From Isoetes taiwanensis (lineage: Eukaryota > Streptophyta > Lycopodiopsida > Isoetales > Isoetaceae), in assembly GCA_021234155.1 (NCBI GenBank), contig JAJEKV010000054.1, positions 5,751,962-5,815,961 on the forward strand: a stretch of 64,000 nt of DNA, written 5' to 3'. A program made the position numbers and the translations under genes. The notes beneath the pieces were generated by a model that was not told where the DNA came from, did no database searches, and saw only the letters and a list, made by a program, of their open reading frames with translations. Positions within the stretch are counted from its first letter, which is position 1; every line of letters starts with the position of its first letter. Below are positions 11,489-24,039 of the stretch, one piece after another.

Positions 11489-12955
11489 TTGGATAGGCAT
11501 ATTCACCCCTTATTCCTTAATCTAAACCGTACATAAAGTTCCTCGTTTGTGGGGTATGCAAGTACAAAATTTGCTATACTGTATAACAAGATTCACAAAA
11601 TACTATAAGATTTCAAACGGAATACTATATGGTGATGAGGGCTCTCGCTGCCCTACGTCACCCCCCATGTGAATATGCACCCAAACCAAAGGGGGTTTAA
11701 GGGGGATTTTAATTTAAATGTGTTGGACCCAATGGTTGTGTTAATTAATGTCAAAGATGCAAAGAAAATCAATCGATATACCGAACACGACCACAAAGAT
11801 TTCCTTCCATAAAACTTACTTCATTTAGTTATGTGTTGGTTGTTAATGTCAATGGTTGTTATGTGTTCGTTGTTATGTGTTGGGGGATTTAATTTTTATA
11901 TGTTGGATGTTAATGGTTTGTGTTGCAAAAAATTTTTTTAGGCTCCGGTTGGATGTTAATGGTTTATGTTGCCAAATTTTTTTTTGGCCCCTTCGGGGCC
12001 TTAGGGACGTCGCGTGTGACAAAAATTTTAGAATTCAAACCAGAAAAAAACTAGAATTCATTTGAGGCTTTCATCACCTGTAGCTTTTGAATTTGATCAC
12101 AATAAAACAAATAGAACATAAGTAAAAGTTACCATAAAGATAGAGCAGATTGATTCCATTATTCTGAAAGTCATAAAGTTTGCAACACCCATATACAAAC
12201 ATTTTTCAACTGGAATTTAACAGCAGCCTTTGGCCTCCATGGATTCTTATGGTGAGAAACCAAAGTGGGAAACTTTTCTGCTTCTTAGCACAAGGATCTA
12301 GAAGCCTTGGAATTTGCTTAATAATTGCCTCAAAATCTAAAAATGCATGGTAATTTTTTGCAAGCTTCATTCAGAATGAGCCATAAAACAATATCCAATA
12401 GCGCAATCCTGTATAATCAGCTGGTAGGATGTGAAAGCCTACCAAACTCGGCCGAAAAATTGCTGTTTTAGCATAGATAACTTAACCAAACATATCAATA
12501 TCATACACTATCAAAAGGATCTCGGAAGAGCTTTCCAAGCAATAAAAATCATCTCAAACAGAGCTCTGGATCAAAAGTTATGATAAGAAATGTGTTGCCG
12601 GCGAGGAAACTGCACTACATGCTCCCTTCAAGCCCTTCATGTGCCCATTATGCACCACACACACAAAAAGAGGGCTTTTGTTGTGAGCCATTGGTTGTTG
12701 ACCATTGAAAAAAAAGGCTAAAATCAATGGCCCTTCATGTGCCCATTATGCACCACACGCACAAAAAAAGGGCTTTTGTTGTGAGCCATTGGTTGTTGAC
12801 CATTGAAAAAAAAAGGCTAAAATCAATGGCTCAGAAATGGTGCACTCTAGATGTACGCATTAGTACATCCATTCGAATACATCACGCAATCATAGGAAAA
12901 CCTTAGTGAAAAGCGTACAAAAACACAAAACAACCCCCCTGTTATTTTGCTACAT
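11489..12955. mobile_element. 1.5-kb composite insert in unit 2
   Basis: In unit 1 the sequence GCAAAGCTTC runs directly into ATTGGAAACATAG near 5540. Here those flanks are separated by about 1467 bp. The insert starts with an inverted, truncated copy of the 395-bp MITE (11491-11740). It continues with diverged TIR-like words (GTTGGATGTTAATGG, 11900-11965) and ends with a tandem repeat (12633-12828) and AT-rich DNA. It has no coding potential. The element class is undetermined. Confidence 0.6.
12633..12828. repeat. Tandem duplication, period 98 bp, two copies
   Basis: The block starting CCCTTCATGTGCCCATTATG at 12633 repeats at 12731 almost without change; the differences are in an A-run and CACACAC versus CACACGC. 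Each copy contains GAGCCATTGGTTG and an A-run followed by GGCTAAAATCAATGG, which can fold back on CCATTG. Confidence 0.85.
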
Positions 12956-13021
12956 ATTGGAAACATAGATCTCAAATTTGATGTGAAAGTGATATAATAG
13001 TTGCAAGATTTAAATATAAAC

Positions 13022-13051
13022 TAGTAAACGTGTGCCCAGCGTTGCCGGGCT
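13022..13051 (-). other. Helitron 3' terminus: hairpin plus CTAG
   Basis: On the minus strand GCCCGGC-AAC-GCTGGGC (13051-13035) forms a 7-bp stem with one G.T wobble. It is followed by ACACGTTTA and the terminal CTAG at 13025-13022. A subterminal hairpin just before CTRR is the hallmark of Helitron 3' ends and is thought to act as the replication terminator. Confidence 0.85.
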
Positions 13052-13506
13052 AATGTCCTGGAATATGTTTTTACTCCACCTTTAATGTTCATATGCGCAA
13101 CTTCTTCATATGTCTTGCTATGTGTTTTTACTTGGCTTTCACCTCCACGTGTGCAACTTTTGACAACACTACATGTTGATGTTTGCAAGAGTAAGCATGA
13201 TTTGCTTTTCTAATTATTTTTGTTGCTGATTGAAGTTTTCTACTAAGAGTATCATCCACGTATTAACTTTGCACTTAAAGGATGGATTTTAGCAAAGAAA
13301 ACAATGCTGCATAAGAAGGTGGGGGGCGAATGTACCCTTCCTTTAAAGTGAAAATATGGGAAGACAGACCCAAAACCTATGCTCAAAATCTCATGCTTAG
13401 AAGTAAAGTAAATTATCGGTACAGATATGCAAAACATGAATATATAATAGGGTTTGTTGGTGTTCTTTTGTTCATGATAGATCTCTAAATATACATCTCC
13501 ACGTAG

Positions 13507-13985
13507 CAAGGTAGTTGAGTACTTAGAAATCCGTACCTTAAAAATCCGTATGCAAAGATTTTTTAAAGGTTTTTAAAAAAAATATAAAAATCCTTAGAAT
13601 ACAAATTTTATAGAAATTACAATATAGCCATTACAATATGAAATTCTAAACCTGTAAGCCTACAATTCTAACCCTAAACCTAAATTCTAAACCTGTAATC
13701 CTAAATTTTCAACATTCTAACCCTAAACCTAAGTGTACACAATGTAAGCCTAAACATTCTAACCCTAAATTTAAACATTCTAACCCTAGACCTAAACATT
13801 TTAAACCCTGTAAACCTTAATTCTAAACATTCAAACCTAAACCTAAATGCGCACAAACAAATTAGGGGCAAATTTTTTTATTTTATTTTATTTTTGCTAT
13901 CCCATTCCATAAAAATCTTTTAGAGTACGTACGGATTTTTATAGAAGATTTTTATGAATAAAAAACGGGTTTTTTAACCACCTTG
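13507..13985. mobile_element. hAT-type MITE with telomere-like core
   Basis: The left end CAAGGTAGTT and the inverted right end CAAGGTGGTT are flanked by an exact 8-bp direct repeat, CCACGTAG (13499-13506 and 13986-13993). An 8-bp target duplication and CA(A/G)GG-type ends fit the hAT superfamily. Subterminal inverted copies of AAAAATCCGTA lie at both ends. The 479-bp element has no coding capacity; its core is a CCCTAAA-like array. It lies inside the Helitron. Confidence 0.85.
13640..13855. repeat. Degenerate plant-telomere-like array
   Basis: Repeated variants of ATTCTAACCCTAAACCTAAA, AAACCTGTAA and AACATTCTAACCC occur across about 200 bases. The motif CCCTAAA is the plant telomere unit, but the spacing is irregular and units are interrupted, so this is an interstitial or internally amplified array within the MITE. 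Confidence 0.75.
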
Positions 13986-14116
13986 CCACGTAGCGCATAT
14001 CACCAGGGGCATAATGTCAATCTTTGCTTTTACTAAGAAGCATATATGTACTCCATTGTCCACTTACCTCTCTCGTAGCACATCCACATGAGGCTATAGC
14101 AGCTCTATAATTACTT

Positions 14117-15749
14117 GCAGATATAATATCCTAGTCTATTATGATCAGAAATGATCACAACACTCTGGATCATGTCCTGACACTTCGAACTCTGATAGAA
14201 AAGGCTAAAGCCCATAATGCATCGCTGTTTGTAGCATTCATAGATTTCACGAAAGCTTTTGATACCGTACCACGTAAGGAGCTTAGTGAAAGAATGATTC
14301 AAATTGGCGTCCCACAGAATATCAGAGAGGCGGTTTCACAGTTGTATGCAGAAGTATTGATCAAAGTCTCGTGGGACCTGGAAGCAGATATAAAAAGCAC
14401 AGTCGGGGTACGCCAAGGCTGCCCGTTATCTCCAACGCTATTTGGAATTTTCATAGATGAACTAGAAGATTGGTTGAAAGTCAGATCTCTTGCAGGCACA
14501 AAATTAGGTACATATGTGATTCAATTACTTCTTTATGCCGATGATGTGGTATTGCTAGCAAATCACAAGAAAGTGCTACAAGACCATTTATGCAGTTTGG
14601 AGCAGTTTTGTGAATCAAAGAGAATGAGTGTAAACTTATCCAAATCCAAGATCATGGTATTCGGCACAAGGGACAGACCTGAGTTCACATACAAAGGCCA
14701 AACATCGAGGATGTTGATAGTTACAAATACCTAGAAATTGATATAGCATCAAATTACAATTTGAAAAAGCGTGTGAAACGGAGATCATCGGGGAGGCAAG
14801 GTCGCCTCAGATAAAGATCTTTGGCGAGATCTTCGCAGGCATCACTCACAGATTGGGGGCTGAAAAGAATCTTATTTAAGACTCTAGTTCAAATGGTTCT
14901 GTTATATGGTGTACCTATCTGGGGACCCGAACTTTCCAACAGATTATGGAAAGAGCTAGAAGCAGTTCAGAAAATGTTTTTAAAAGAGGAGCTTGGTATC
15001 AGATCCCAAATCCCCTATGCCATCATGCTGGCGGAAGTAGGTATGTTTCTTCTAGAACTTGAAGGCCTATACCAATCTGTTAATTTCTACAATCGAGTTA
15101 TGGCACAGAATCCAAACCGTCTGTCACATCGCGCTATGATGGCATCAGATCAGGGTTGGAAGAAAAATTTGATGCAATGGGCAAACAAATGGGGCTTGAA
15201 TAATCCAAATTGGCCTGCAGATAAAGAGGAAGCACGGTTTTTGCTAGAAAAGCTGGAAATGGACAAATTATGGGCTGAACCAGGAAAAAGGATGTTGCAG
15301 TATCGGGCCAGCATTAACCATATGGATGTATATACATGTCAAAACTATTTAAATGCATCTATACCAAAAGGAGGCAGTTGATTGCGAGATACCGAACAGG
15401 ATCCCATAAGCTCGAAGTAGAAATAGGGAGATGGGCAAGAACACCACCAGAAGACAGACTTTGTAAGATATGTAATTCAGGGGACGTTGAGGATGAACAA
15501 CATGTATTCCTGCAATGTTCAGAATATGGGCACATTAAACGCAGTTTTGGTGTTCAGACAACAGATTTATATTCATTATGGTTGATGCCACCATCATGTT
15601 TAGGGCTTTTCAGAAGGACGGTGGATGCACATCGATCCTTTTTACTCAAACTGTAAACAAGATGTTCATGTGCTCCATGGCCTCTCGAGGCATTAGATAT
15701 AAATTAAAATTAAAATTAAATTAAAATTATTATGTTCTGCAGATATAAT
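14117..15749 (+). mobile_element. LINE-C insertion with 11-bp target duplication
   Basis: The direct repeat GCAGATATAAT at 14117-14127 and 15739-15749 flanks a 5'-truncated LINE. Its 3' end carries a (TAAAAT)n-like tail at about 15690-15730. The zinc motif spacing matches LINE-B, so the two families are related, but the protein and tail sequences differ. Confidence 0.85.
14128..15656 (+). pseudogene. LINE-C reverse transcriptase and zinc-motif region, frameshifted
   Basis: The first frame (14141-14734) holds reverse transcriptase motifs in order: FIDFTKAFDTVPR, GVRQGCPLSPTLFGIFIDEL and LLLYADDVVLLA with the catalytic YADD. The reading then shifts: 14821-15381 carries the post-palm region (QMVLLYGVPIWGPEL) and 15336-15656 carries the zinc motif CX2CX9HX4C (RLCKICNSGDVEDEQHVFLQC). 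At least two frameshifts and a short scrambled stretch (14735-14820) separate them. No endonuclease is present. It is a dead, 5'-truncated copy. Confidence 0.9.
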
Positions 15750-16234
15750 GTGCATTTTATTATGTTCTATAATGGTCGGCATTGCAGCGTGTAAGTAGAG
15801 GTTATGTTTATAAGGGTGTGTAGATTTGCTAAAATTGTTGTCTCTTCTAGATTCATCCCTATTATGTTCAAATTTAATAGCATTGTACTTTGGGGTTATG
15901 ATGTAGACGTTCGGCCAATTACATGTTTGTTAAGAACAATGTATTGTGTTGGGTATAGACGTTGGAACAATTACACGTATTAGATTGGGCTCATGGCTTT
16001 GAAGTTTCACTAATTACGTGTTCTTTCATTATGCAAAAGTATAATGAGCTTGTAATAGATTGGGAAGTTGTGCTATAAGAAGGCACTCTACATGGTCTTG
16101 AAGGCACTCTCCATAACCTGGAACTTGGCTTACATAAGCCATGCTAGTAACCCTTTGATCGCGGTTGGATGAACATCCAAAACAAACATGAATAAGCAAC
16201 ATCAACTTACATAACCATCTCATAATTGCTTCTG

Positions 16235-16235
<1 letters not shown>
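15750..16235. other. AT-rich Helitron DNA, nothing recognised
   Basis: About 490 bp between the LINE-C copy and the first (CA)n tract. I see no coding potential or repeat other than short AT-rich words. Confidence 0.5.

Positions 16236-16269
<34 letters not shown>
16236..16269. repeat. (CA)n microsatellite, left edge of duplication
   Basis: About 16 CA units, directly followed by AATTTCACTTATTCTCTC, which recurs after the next CA tract. Confidence 0.95.
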
Positions 16270-16273
<4 letters not shown>

Positions 16274-19200
16274 TTCACTTATTCTCTCTTTCTTTCTCTC
16301 TACTAGAGTCCTGCTTTGCCAAATGCTTCAGCAATGGCAAAATGGCTTGAATTTAGCCTTTAATTCCTATGCAAAGTGGCTAAAAACTATACTGATGACT
16401 GGTTGACTGTTTTTTTCTTTAGTACCTTTCTAATTTTATTTTCCTCTGCTAAGTGGCTGGATCTTGTACTGGAGTCTCTTTGGATTTATTTTCCTTTAGT
16501 TCCTTTGTGGTTTTATTTATTTGTCTTGTACCACCATTGTGGGCTTCCACATATCTTCTTTGCTAGTCTAGTAGTTTTCTTAGGACTTCCTAAGCTAAGT
16601 GGCTAATGGTAAATATGATACTTGTTTGCTGTTTTTGCTGTATTACCTTGGTGTTTTTTTATTGTGTATCCCACCCTTCGGGGCTTCCAATTTTTTCAGT
16701 GCTGGGTCGTCCCCTTTCTAGGGCCTTTTTTACTCTTTGGTTATTTGGCAATTTTTTGACCTCCGGTTGTTAGGATTCCTTTTTATGAATTTGTCTTGTT
16801 CGTGTAACCTAATTTATCATTTGCCTTAGTGGTTTTTTGTTTGTTATTTTCCGTTAGTAGTGCTGTGCCTTTATTGCCCTTTCCCGCTTGCCTAGTCATC
16901 CGGACTTCTTGAAATTCTGGAGTTGGCGTCCACTTCTTTCACAAGTTTCGGCACTTCATACAGTCTTCCGCTTGTTTCTTGCAATCTACCTTCTTCAACG
17001 TTGCCTTCTCTTTCTCTCGGGCTTTCTTCTAAGGTATTTCATGCGGGTCTGTTTTTGTCATTTGCTTAGCTATTTGTTTCTGTATATGCTTCTGATATTG
17101 CATTTCAATCTTTTCTGGTGCTTCTGCAATTCTATTGTCTGATTGATGCTGATGTCTTTAACTCTTTCCTCTCTGGTTTCACTTTAATTTGTTGAATTTC
17201 TTCCTCCCTTTACCTTTCTTGGGCTAATTGCTAACAATTTGCCTATTGTGCTTGTTTCTTTGCCAAGATGTGGCGTGCTGGATATGTTTTTCCCCGCTTT
17301 ATTTGTTCTTTTTCCAGCCTATACATGCTGCAGTTAGCTTATCCTGTGCCATTTTTGTCCTATGGCAATTAGCCTCTTTGATTTGCCCTTATGACCAGCT
17401 TGTGCCAATTTAATTTGTGCCTAGTTGTCTAAGTGCTTTTTGCTTAAAAAAATTTTTCTGTCTTGCTTATGCTTGTCCTTCGTTTGCTTGTTGCATTTTT
17501 CTGTAACTTTTCCTTTTTGGTTTCACTTCATTTTCTTGGTTTTCTTCCTCCCTTTACCTATCTTGAGCTTTTTGTTAACAATTTGCCTGTGTGCTGCTTC
17601 TTCATCTGCCAGTTGTGGCATGCTGGCTCTTGCATTTATTTCCCTTGTTATATTTGTTCTTTTTCCTGCATTTAGCTTCTGCGTTTGGCTTCTCCTGTGC
17701 CTTTTGTGTCTAAAGGCATTTTGCTTCTTTGAATTGCCCGTCTGCCTAGCACGTGCCCTTTTAATTTGTGCATTGTTTAACTTGTTCTTTATTTCCTGCC
17801 TTTGCTATTGTAGTAGGCTTCTCATATGCCTAGTTTTCTAATGGCTCTTTCCTTCTATGTTTTGCCTTTCTATTTTTTATTATTTGCTATTGTTGCATTG
17901 ACCTTTTCTCCCTTGCTGGTATTTATATTTTCTGTAATTTATCCCTTACTGCTTTTGCTATCCTCGTCTAGTATGCTACTTTCTCCTTTTTTACTCTATG
18001 TTTGTATTTCTCTTTGCTTTATGCTCTTCTTGTACCTTTCATTTCTAAAGGCATTTTATATTTAATTATCTAGGCTTTTCAGAGCAACGTCATTCTGATG
18101 TTGCCTTCTGAAATATCTGTCTGCTTCTGCAATTCTTTTGCTTGCTTGCTGCTTATTTCTTATCTCCTTCCTATGTGGTTTCTCTTTAGCATATTAATTT
18201 CCCTCCCTTTTCCTTTCTTGGACCTTTTGTTAACTTTTTACCTTTGTTGTGCTAGTTCTTGTACCAGTTTTGGCGTGCTGACTGTGGTTTATATTTCCCG
18301 TGCTTAGTTTCATCTCTATTTCCTGCTTTTAGCTGCTGTAGTAGTCTTCTCTTGCATTTATTGTCTTATGGCTTCTTGCTTGTTTGATTTGCCCTTTTAC
18401 CTAGCTTTTGCCATTGTATTTTCTGTTGTGTCTGGTTTGATCTTTCTTCCTGCCTATAGCTAATGAAGTAGGCATATCCTGTACCTTTATTTGTAATGGC
18501 ATCTCCTGTAGACTGTTTTGCCTTTGTTGCATTCACTTTCCATGCTGGATTTTTTTTCTGTAAGCTGGTTTTTTGAAGGAACAAAGTATATAATTTAGCA
18601 GGTGCGGATATTATGTCTGGTAGTGGACCATTTGATCAGTAGTTTTAGGTTTTGTTTTTCCTTGCTTCTTAGAACAGTGATGGCTAATTCCAGACTGGTC
18701 CCTTAATTTATTTTTTACATTTACCCTTTGCCCTTGTGCTTTGGGTAGTATATCTCTTGTTTCTGAAGTTGGCCTCTTATGGTGTGAGTTTTTTCCTATT
18801 CTGTCCTTTGTTTGTATTTTTCATTGCTTTGTTGCTCCTCTTGTGGCTTTATTATTTTTCTAAAGGCTAGTTGTGCTCCTCTGTTTTATGTTAAGTTCAT
18901 GACATTTAATTTCCTGAAATGCATCTCCTTTGCCACTTAACTGATATTAGCAGTTACCTTGTGGATACACACAAGACTGCTATACATAGCAGTAAGGAAT
19001 TTTATTTGAAGGAATTTACCCTAGTGATTTGAACACTAATTTTGCTAGTAGAGATGAAAATTCTTTAAGAGATCTATTGCTAAAATGTATGTCTTTTTAA
19101 GAATATATGATGTTATCATTCTTAAAGTTTCATGCTTAGATCTATATTTTAGCTTTGACATGGATAACAACTGGGTGGTGGCTATGACACCTGCAGTTCC

Positions 19201-22200
19201 CAGGTCTAGTTACTATTACTATACTAACTTAAGCTCCTGGATGGTCTGAGGTACCACGCCTCTACCCTTGAGCAAAAATGTAGATGCTTACATTGAAATT
19301 TTTAGGATGTGCTGAGATCCTTCCTATGAACTTCCTGAGATTTACCATGCTAGATGTTTTTTTATTCCAGAAAATAAATTCCTGTTTTCAGACAGTTGGG
19401 AAAAAATCTTTTTATATTATATTATATCATGTGAATTCATGTAATTTATGCATCCCAATGAGGTGTGTCTGTTCAGTGATCAATTTATGAATTTAAGTGG
19501 CTTCTTTGTCTTATGATATGACCTGTTCTTTACACACACACACACACAAAATTTCACTTGTCCTCTCTTTCTTTCTCTCTACTAGAATCCTGCTTTGCCA
19601 AATGCTTCAGCAATGGCAAAATAGCTTGAATTTATCCTTTAATTCCTATGCTAAGTGGCTAGAAGCTATACTAATGTCTGGTTGACTGTTATTTCCTTTA
19701 GTACCCTTTTAATTAATTTTATTTTTTATCCCACCCTTGGGGCTTCCATAGGTTAATGATATCCTATCTTGGGCTGATTTTCCTTTATGGTTATTTATCC
19801 TTTACCATTTTCCTCTGGGTGGAGGTATATCTGAGGTTTTTTGGATGGTGTTCCCTTTTACCCTTGTATTTCTCCTTCCCATGCTAAGCTTATTTTTGGT
19901 TTTGTTTATGGGTGGTTGATAGCCCTTCTCGGAAATTTTTTTTCTATATGGTTGATTGTCTTTGGCTCTCAACCTTTAGTTTGTTAGGATTTAGTTTTGT
20001 AAGTTTGTCCTTTTCGTTTTAACCTAATCTATCATTTAGTTTAGTGGTGTAGTGGTTCCGGATCTCACTTCTGTTAATCATGCCTGGCATTTATTGCCCT
20101 CTCCCGCGTTTCTACTCTTCCTATTTCTTGAATTATTCATTCGCCCCTGCTGTCGTCCATCTCGTTCAAAAGTTCCAGCCCCGTTTACTTGCCTTTGCTG
20201 GTGTCCTGCATTTCCTCTTCTTCAACGTTTCCTTCTACCTTTCTCAGGCTATCTCCTAAGGTATTTCTTGTGATTCATGTTTTCGGTTTATGCTTAAGTA
20301 GTTTCAATTGCCTTTCTTCTGTTTTTGCTCTCCAATTTGTTTATTTGCTGCTGTTCTCCTTTGTTTTTTCTGTATTTTCCTCTCTGGGTTCACTGTAAAT
20401 TGTTGGTTTTCATCTTCCCTGTGCCCTTTGCTTGAGTTTTTTGTTAACATTTTGCATATGTTGTGCTTGATCCTTTGCCAGTGGTGTCAAGCTGACTTTG
20501 GCATTTATTTCCTTTGCTAATTTTGTTGTTTGTCCTGCCCTTTGCTGCTACAGTAAGTTTTCCAATTTATCTGCCAGCTTCTGCAGTCTAATATATGGCT
20601 TGTTTCTTTCTTCCCTACTCTAATCGTTCCTCTGGCAGTTGTGGCTTGCTGACCTTTGCTTCCCTTGCTATTTTTGATTTTTTCCTGCCTTTAACTGCTG
20701 TAGGAGGCATCTTCTGTGCCTTAAATTTCTAAAGGCATTTTGCTTCCTTGATTTGCCTTTTGCTGGTGCTGACCTCCTCTGATATGTTTCGTTTGTGCAC
20801 TTCTTGTGCCTTTCTTTTATTGTCTAAAGGCCTTTATGTTCTAGTTGTCTAAGCTGTTTTGAGCAACGTCATTCCTTTGTTGCTTGTTGTATCTTCTTTC
20901 TGCTTGTGCTTTTTCTTTGCATGCTTGCTGCTTTTTTCTGTCCTGCTTCATATCTGTTTTCTCTGATCAGATTTAACGGGCTGGCAGTGGTTCCCCTTTC
21001 CCTTGTTAATCTTATTTCCTACCTCTAGCTGCTGTTGTAAATTTCTCCAGTGCCTTTGTGGTCTTTTGACAAGTTTCTTGTTTAATTTGCCTTTCGGCCT
21101 TGGTTCTGCCATGGTATTTGTGGCAATGCTAGATCTGACCCTTGCTCCAGCCTGTTGCTATTGATATAGGCTTCTCCTTTATTTTCTTTAAACTCTTTGA
21201 TTCTATGGTTTGCCCTACTACCTTTGTTAATTTCTTTGCTGTACATGCTTGGACCTTACTGGTTCTGCTAACCTTCTCTGATTTATTTCTTTCTCCTTTA
21301 TTGCTACTTGTTTGTCTTCTTCTATGGCTTACTGCAATTCTTGTGCCTTTAATTTGTAAAGGCTTTTCAGATTTATTATTTAAGTTGTTTTGAGCAACGT
21401 GTGTGCTCTTGTTGCTAGTAATATCGTATGTCTTCTTCTCCAGAACAGTTCATTTTTTGTAGTTTTCTTTTGTATGCCGTTAAGTCCTAATTGTCTAAGT
21501 TGTTTTGAGCAACGTCATCCCTTTGTTGCTTGCTGCTTCTTCTTTCTGTTTCTGCTTTTAATATGCATGCTTGTTGCTGTTTTCTGTTCTGCCTCACTTG
21601 TGTTTTCTTTAATCATGTTAATTTCCTAGAGTTGATGTGCCTTTCTGCCCAGATTATGCCAGTGTATTTTATGCAGTACATTTGCTTTGCCACTTTACTG
21701 ACAGTAGCAGTTACCTTGTGGATACACACAAGACTGCGATATATGAATACAAATAGTAATGAATATTCTATGATGGACTGTACCTAGCGAATTGAATACT
21801 ATGCTAGGACAGCTAGTAGAGATGAAAATATTTTAAGAGAGTTATGGTTGGAAAGTATGTTTCTTAAGAATTTATGCTGCTATCATTCTTAAAGTTTCAT
21901 GCTTAGATCTATGTTTTAGCTTTGACATGGATAACAACTGGGTGGTGGCTATGACACCTGCAGTTCCCAGGTCTAGTTACTATTTTTATACTAACTTAAG
22001 CTCCTGGATGGTCTGCAGGTACCACGCCTCTACCCTTGAGCAAAAATGTAGATGCTTGCATTGAAATTGTTAGGATGTGGTGAGATCCTTCTTATGAACT
22101 TCCTGAAATATTACCATGCTAGATGTTGTATTGATTCCAGAAAATAAATTCCTGTTTTCAGACAGTTGGGTAAATCTTTTATATTATATATCATGTGAAC

Positions 22201-22290
22201 TCATGTAATTTATGCATCCCAATGAGGTGTTCATGTTCCGTGATCAATTTATGAATTTAAGTGGCTTCTTTGTCATATGATATGAAATCT

Positions 22291-22291
<1 letters not shown>
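16270..22291. repeat. Tandem duplication of a pyrimidine-rich segment
   Basis: Copy 1 is about 16270-19531 and copy 2 about 19549-22291. The left ends match (TTCACTT..TCTCTCTTTCTTTCTC, then GCTTTGCCAAATGCTTCAGC). The right ends match over about 350 bp (TTTTAGCTTTGACATGGATA, GGTACCACGCCTCTACCC, AATGAGGTGT). The middle parts are more diverged but share the same T-rich texture and words such as GAGCAACGTCATTC. The plus strand is strongly T/C-rich, which produces many short open frames that I do not regard as genes. The nature of the segment is unknown; it could be intronic DNA or non-coding RNA captured by the Helitron. Confidence 0.8.
19532..19548. repeat. (CA)n microsatellite between duplicate copies
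   Basis: A short CA tract at the junction of the two copies, in the same relative position as the tract at 16236. Confidence 0.9.

Positions 22292-22346
<55 letters not shown>
22292..22346. repeat. (CA)n microsatellite, right edge of duplication
   Basis: About 27 CA units, followed by a short (GACGAC)-like stretch to 22375. It corresponds to the junction tract at 19532, so copy 2 ends at a CA tract as copy 1 does. Confidence 0.95.
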
Positions 22347-22347
<1 letters not shown>

Positions 22348-22375
22348 GACGACGCACGACGACGACGCACACGCA

Positions 22376-24030
22376 CACATTTTTGAGATACAACCAATTC
22401 AAAAATACCAAAGAGCTGCTAATTCTAAAATTTCTTATCCTTCATAAAACCATAATTGTCATTTCAGGAGCAGTAGTTATTGTTCAAGGCTTTCTATCGC
22501 AAGACATAGCTTGCAAAGTTAAGAAAATAAATGATTTCATATGGCACATGTTCTCTACCTTTGAATCAATTTCATTTAATCTTCAACAAATATCACATTC
22601 TCGTCTAATATGTCAGCAGATGATAATCCATTTGTTGTCAATATCGTTGGACACAAAATAAACTATACTTTCTAATTTCCTGCAAACCTGCTCCTAATAA
22701 TTTCTTTTCACGTGGCATGATAATGGCTACTATGGCCGGCCAACTGCTTTTAACTGGCAAGAAGTGGAGAACCTTGGGACCTTCGATCATGCATCATCCA
22801 AAATTGCTCTGGCAGCAGAGCTTGACTACCAACGCATTACACATACGACGAATGGACTGGAACATCAGAATAAAATGTCAAGCAATCTAAGAATGTGATT
22901 GCAATGATAGAGATGGACATCAAAACACTAATAGAATATGATAGGTCACAAGTCACTATATGGGATTTACATTCCTCTTGTATGCAACTAATTGATCCCA
23001 TCCTTATGACTGGCAGAAAAACAACCATGAAACCATGATCAATACATGCTGCTAGTTGAAATATATATTTAGAGAACAATTGCTGCATAGAAAATGGAAC
23101 TGTCATTACAAATGCTAAAAGAGTAAATGTGAAACCCTGAAGAATGCACAAAGATAAAAGGCAAAAAAAGTTGTAGGACCCGTAGAAATGTTGGACTGAC
23201 CAAATGTATGGTGCATCATAACAATTCAAGCAGGGCCTTTTATTAATCAATAGCAATTTGACCTGCTTGTTCTTGTAGTCATATAGCAGCTATAAGCTGC
23301 CAAATTATTATGCTAGAGGAATGGGAAAGCAATGATAATAGCAAGTCTAACGTTAAGTGAGAATATTACTGCTGCACATAATAAGCTTGTAAATAATGCC
23401 ATCAATTCAGAATCAACATGTTCATATGGCTTATTGAAGCATCAGGATAAAGGTACATAGTAGAAGGAAAAAGGAAGCATAACCTATGCCCTGTAATAGA
23501 AACGACGTTCTATCTTATAAATTTGTCCATCAAATTGGCGTCATACCTTAGTTAAACTCTTTTTGGAGAAGAGTAATGCCCCTGAACAATGCCAACTTTA
23601 GAAAATGGTCCAAATCCTAGCTGCAAAGGAACTTTGGCAATATTAGGACATTGTATTGCAATACATATTTTGCAAGAAGACACAAATGCTTTTAACAAAT
23701 TACTGGAAAACAGTAGACTGCAAAATAAGCTTACTTATAATGCCTGAGACAATTTTAGAGGAAAGCCAAGATGTATACGCCATGAAAACTGTATAAATAG
23801 ACATGACTTTGAGACTATACTATAGAGTACAATCTGCAATCTAGAAACTTGAAAGAACACCTCTAAACATTAATAAAAGTAAACCTTCGGGGAAATGTGG
23901 AGTCAAAATTCTAAAATCTGCACTTATGGGCAAACATGGAACATGCTGTGACCTTCCTTTTGCTGCAAGCTCACTTCCTTCTTACTACTGCAAGCTATCG
24001 TGATGGCCAAAAAATGCCGAAAATCAGCCC
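22376..24030. other. Helitron DNA without recognised gene
   Basis: About 1.65 kb of moderately AT-rich sequence. Open frames are short (up to 139 codons) and resemble no family I know. On the minus strand it lies downstream of the candidate exons, so it may include introns or the 3' flank of the captured gene. Confidence 0.45.
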
Positions 24031-24039
24031 CTGAACCAT

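Noticed and set aside
11900-12065. Small plus-strand gene near 11856-12065
   Set aside because: The frame runs through repeated MITE-end words (GGATGTTAATGG) and is not conserved in other copies.
13640-13855. True telomere or chromosome end
   Set aside because: Units are irregular, the array is only about 200 bp, and it lies inside a MITE with target duplications and inverted ends.
16376-21700. Many plus-strand open frames of 60-140 codons in the T-rich region, looking like hydrophobic membrane proteins
   Set aside because: They follow from the lack of A (few stop codons) in a T/C-rich strand; the frames differ between the two duplicate copies and have no conserved domains.
22292-22346. CRISPR-like array
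   Set aside because: Plain CA dinucleotide repeat; no spacer structure and a eukaryotic context.
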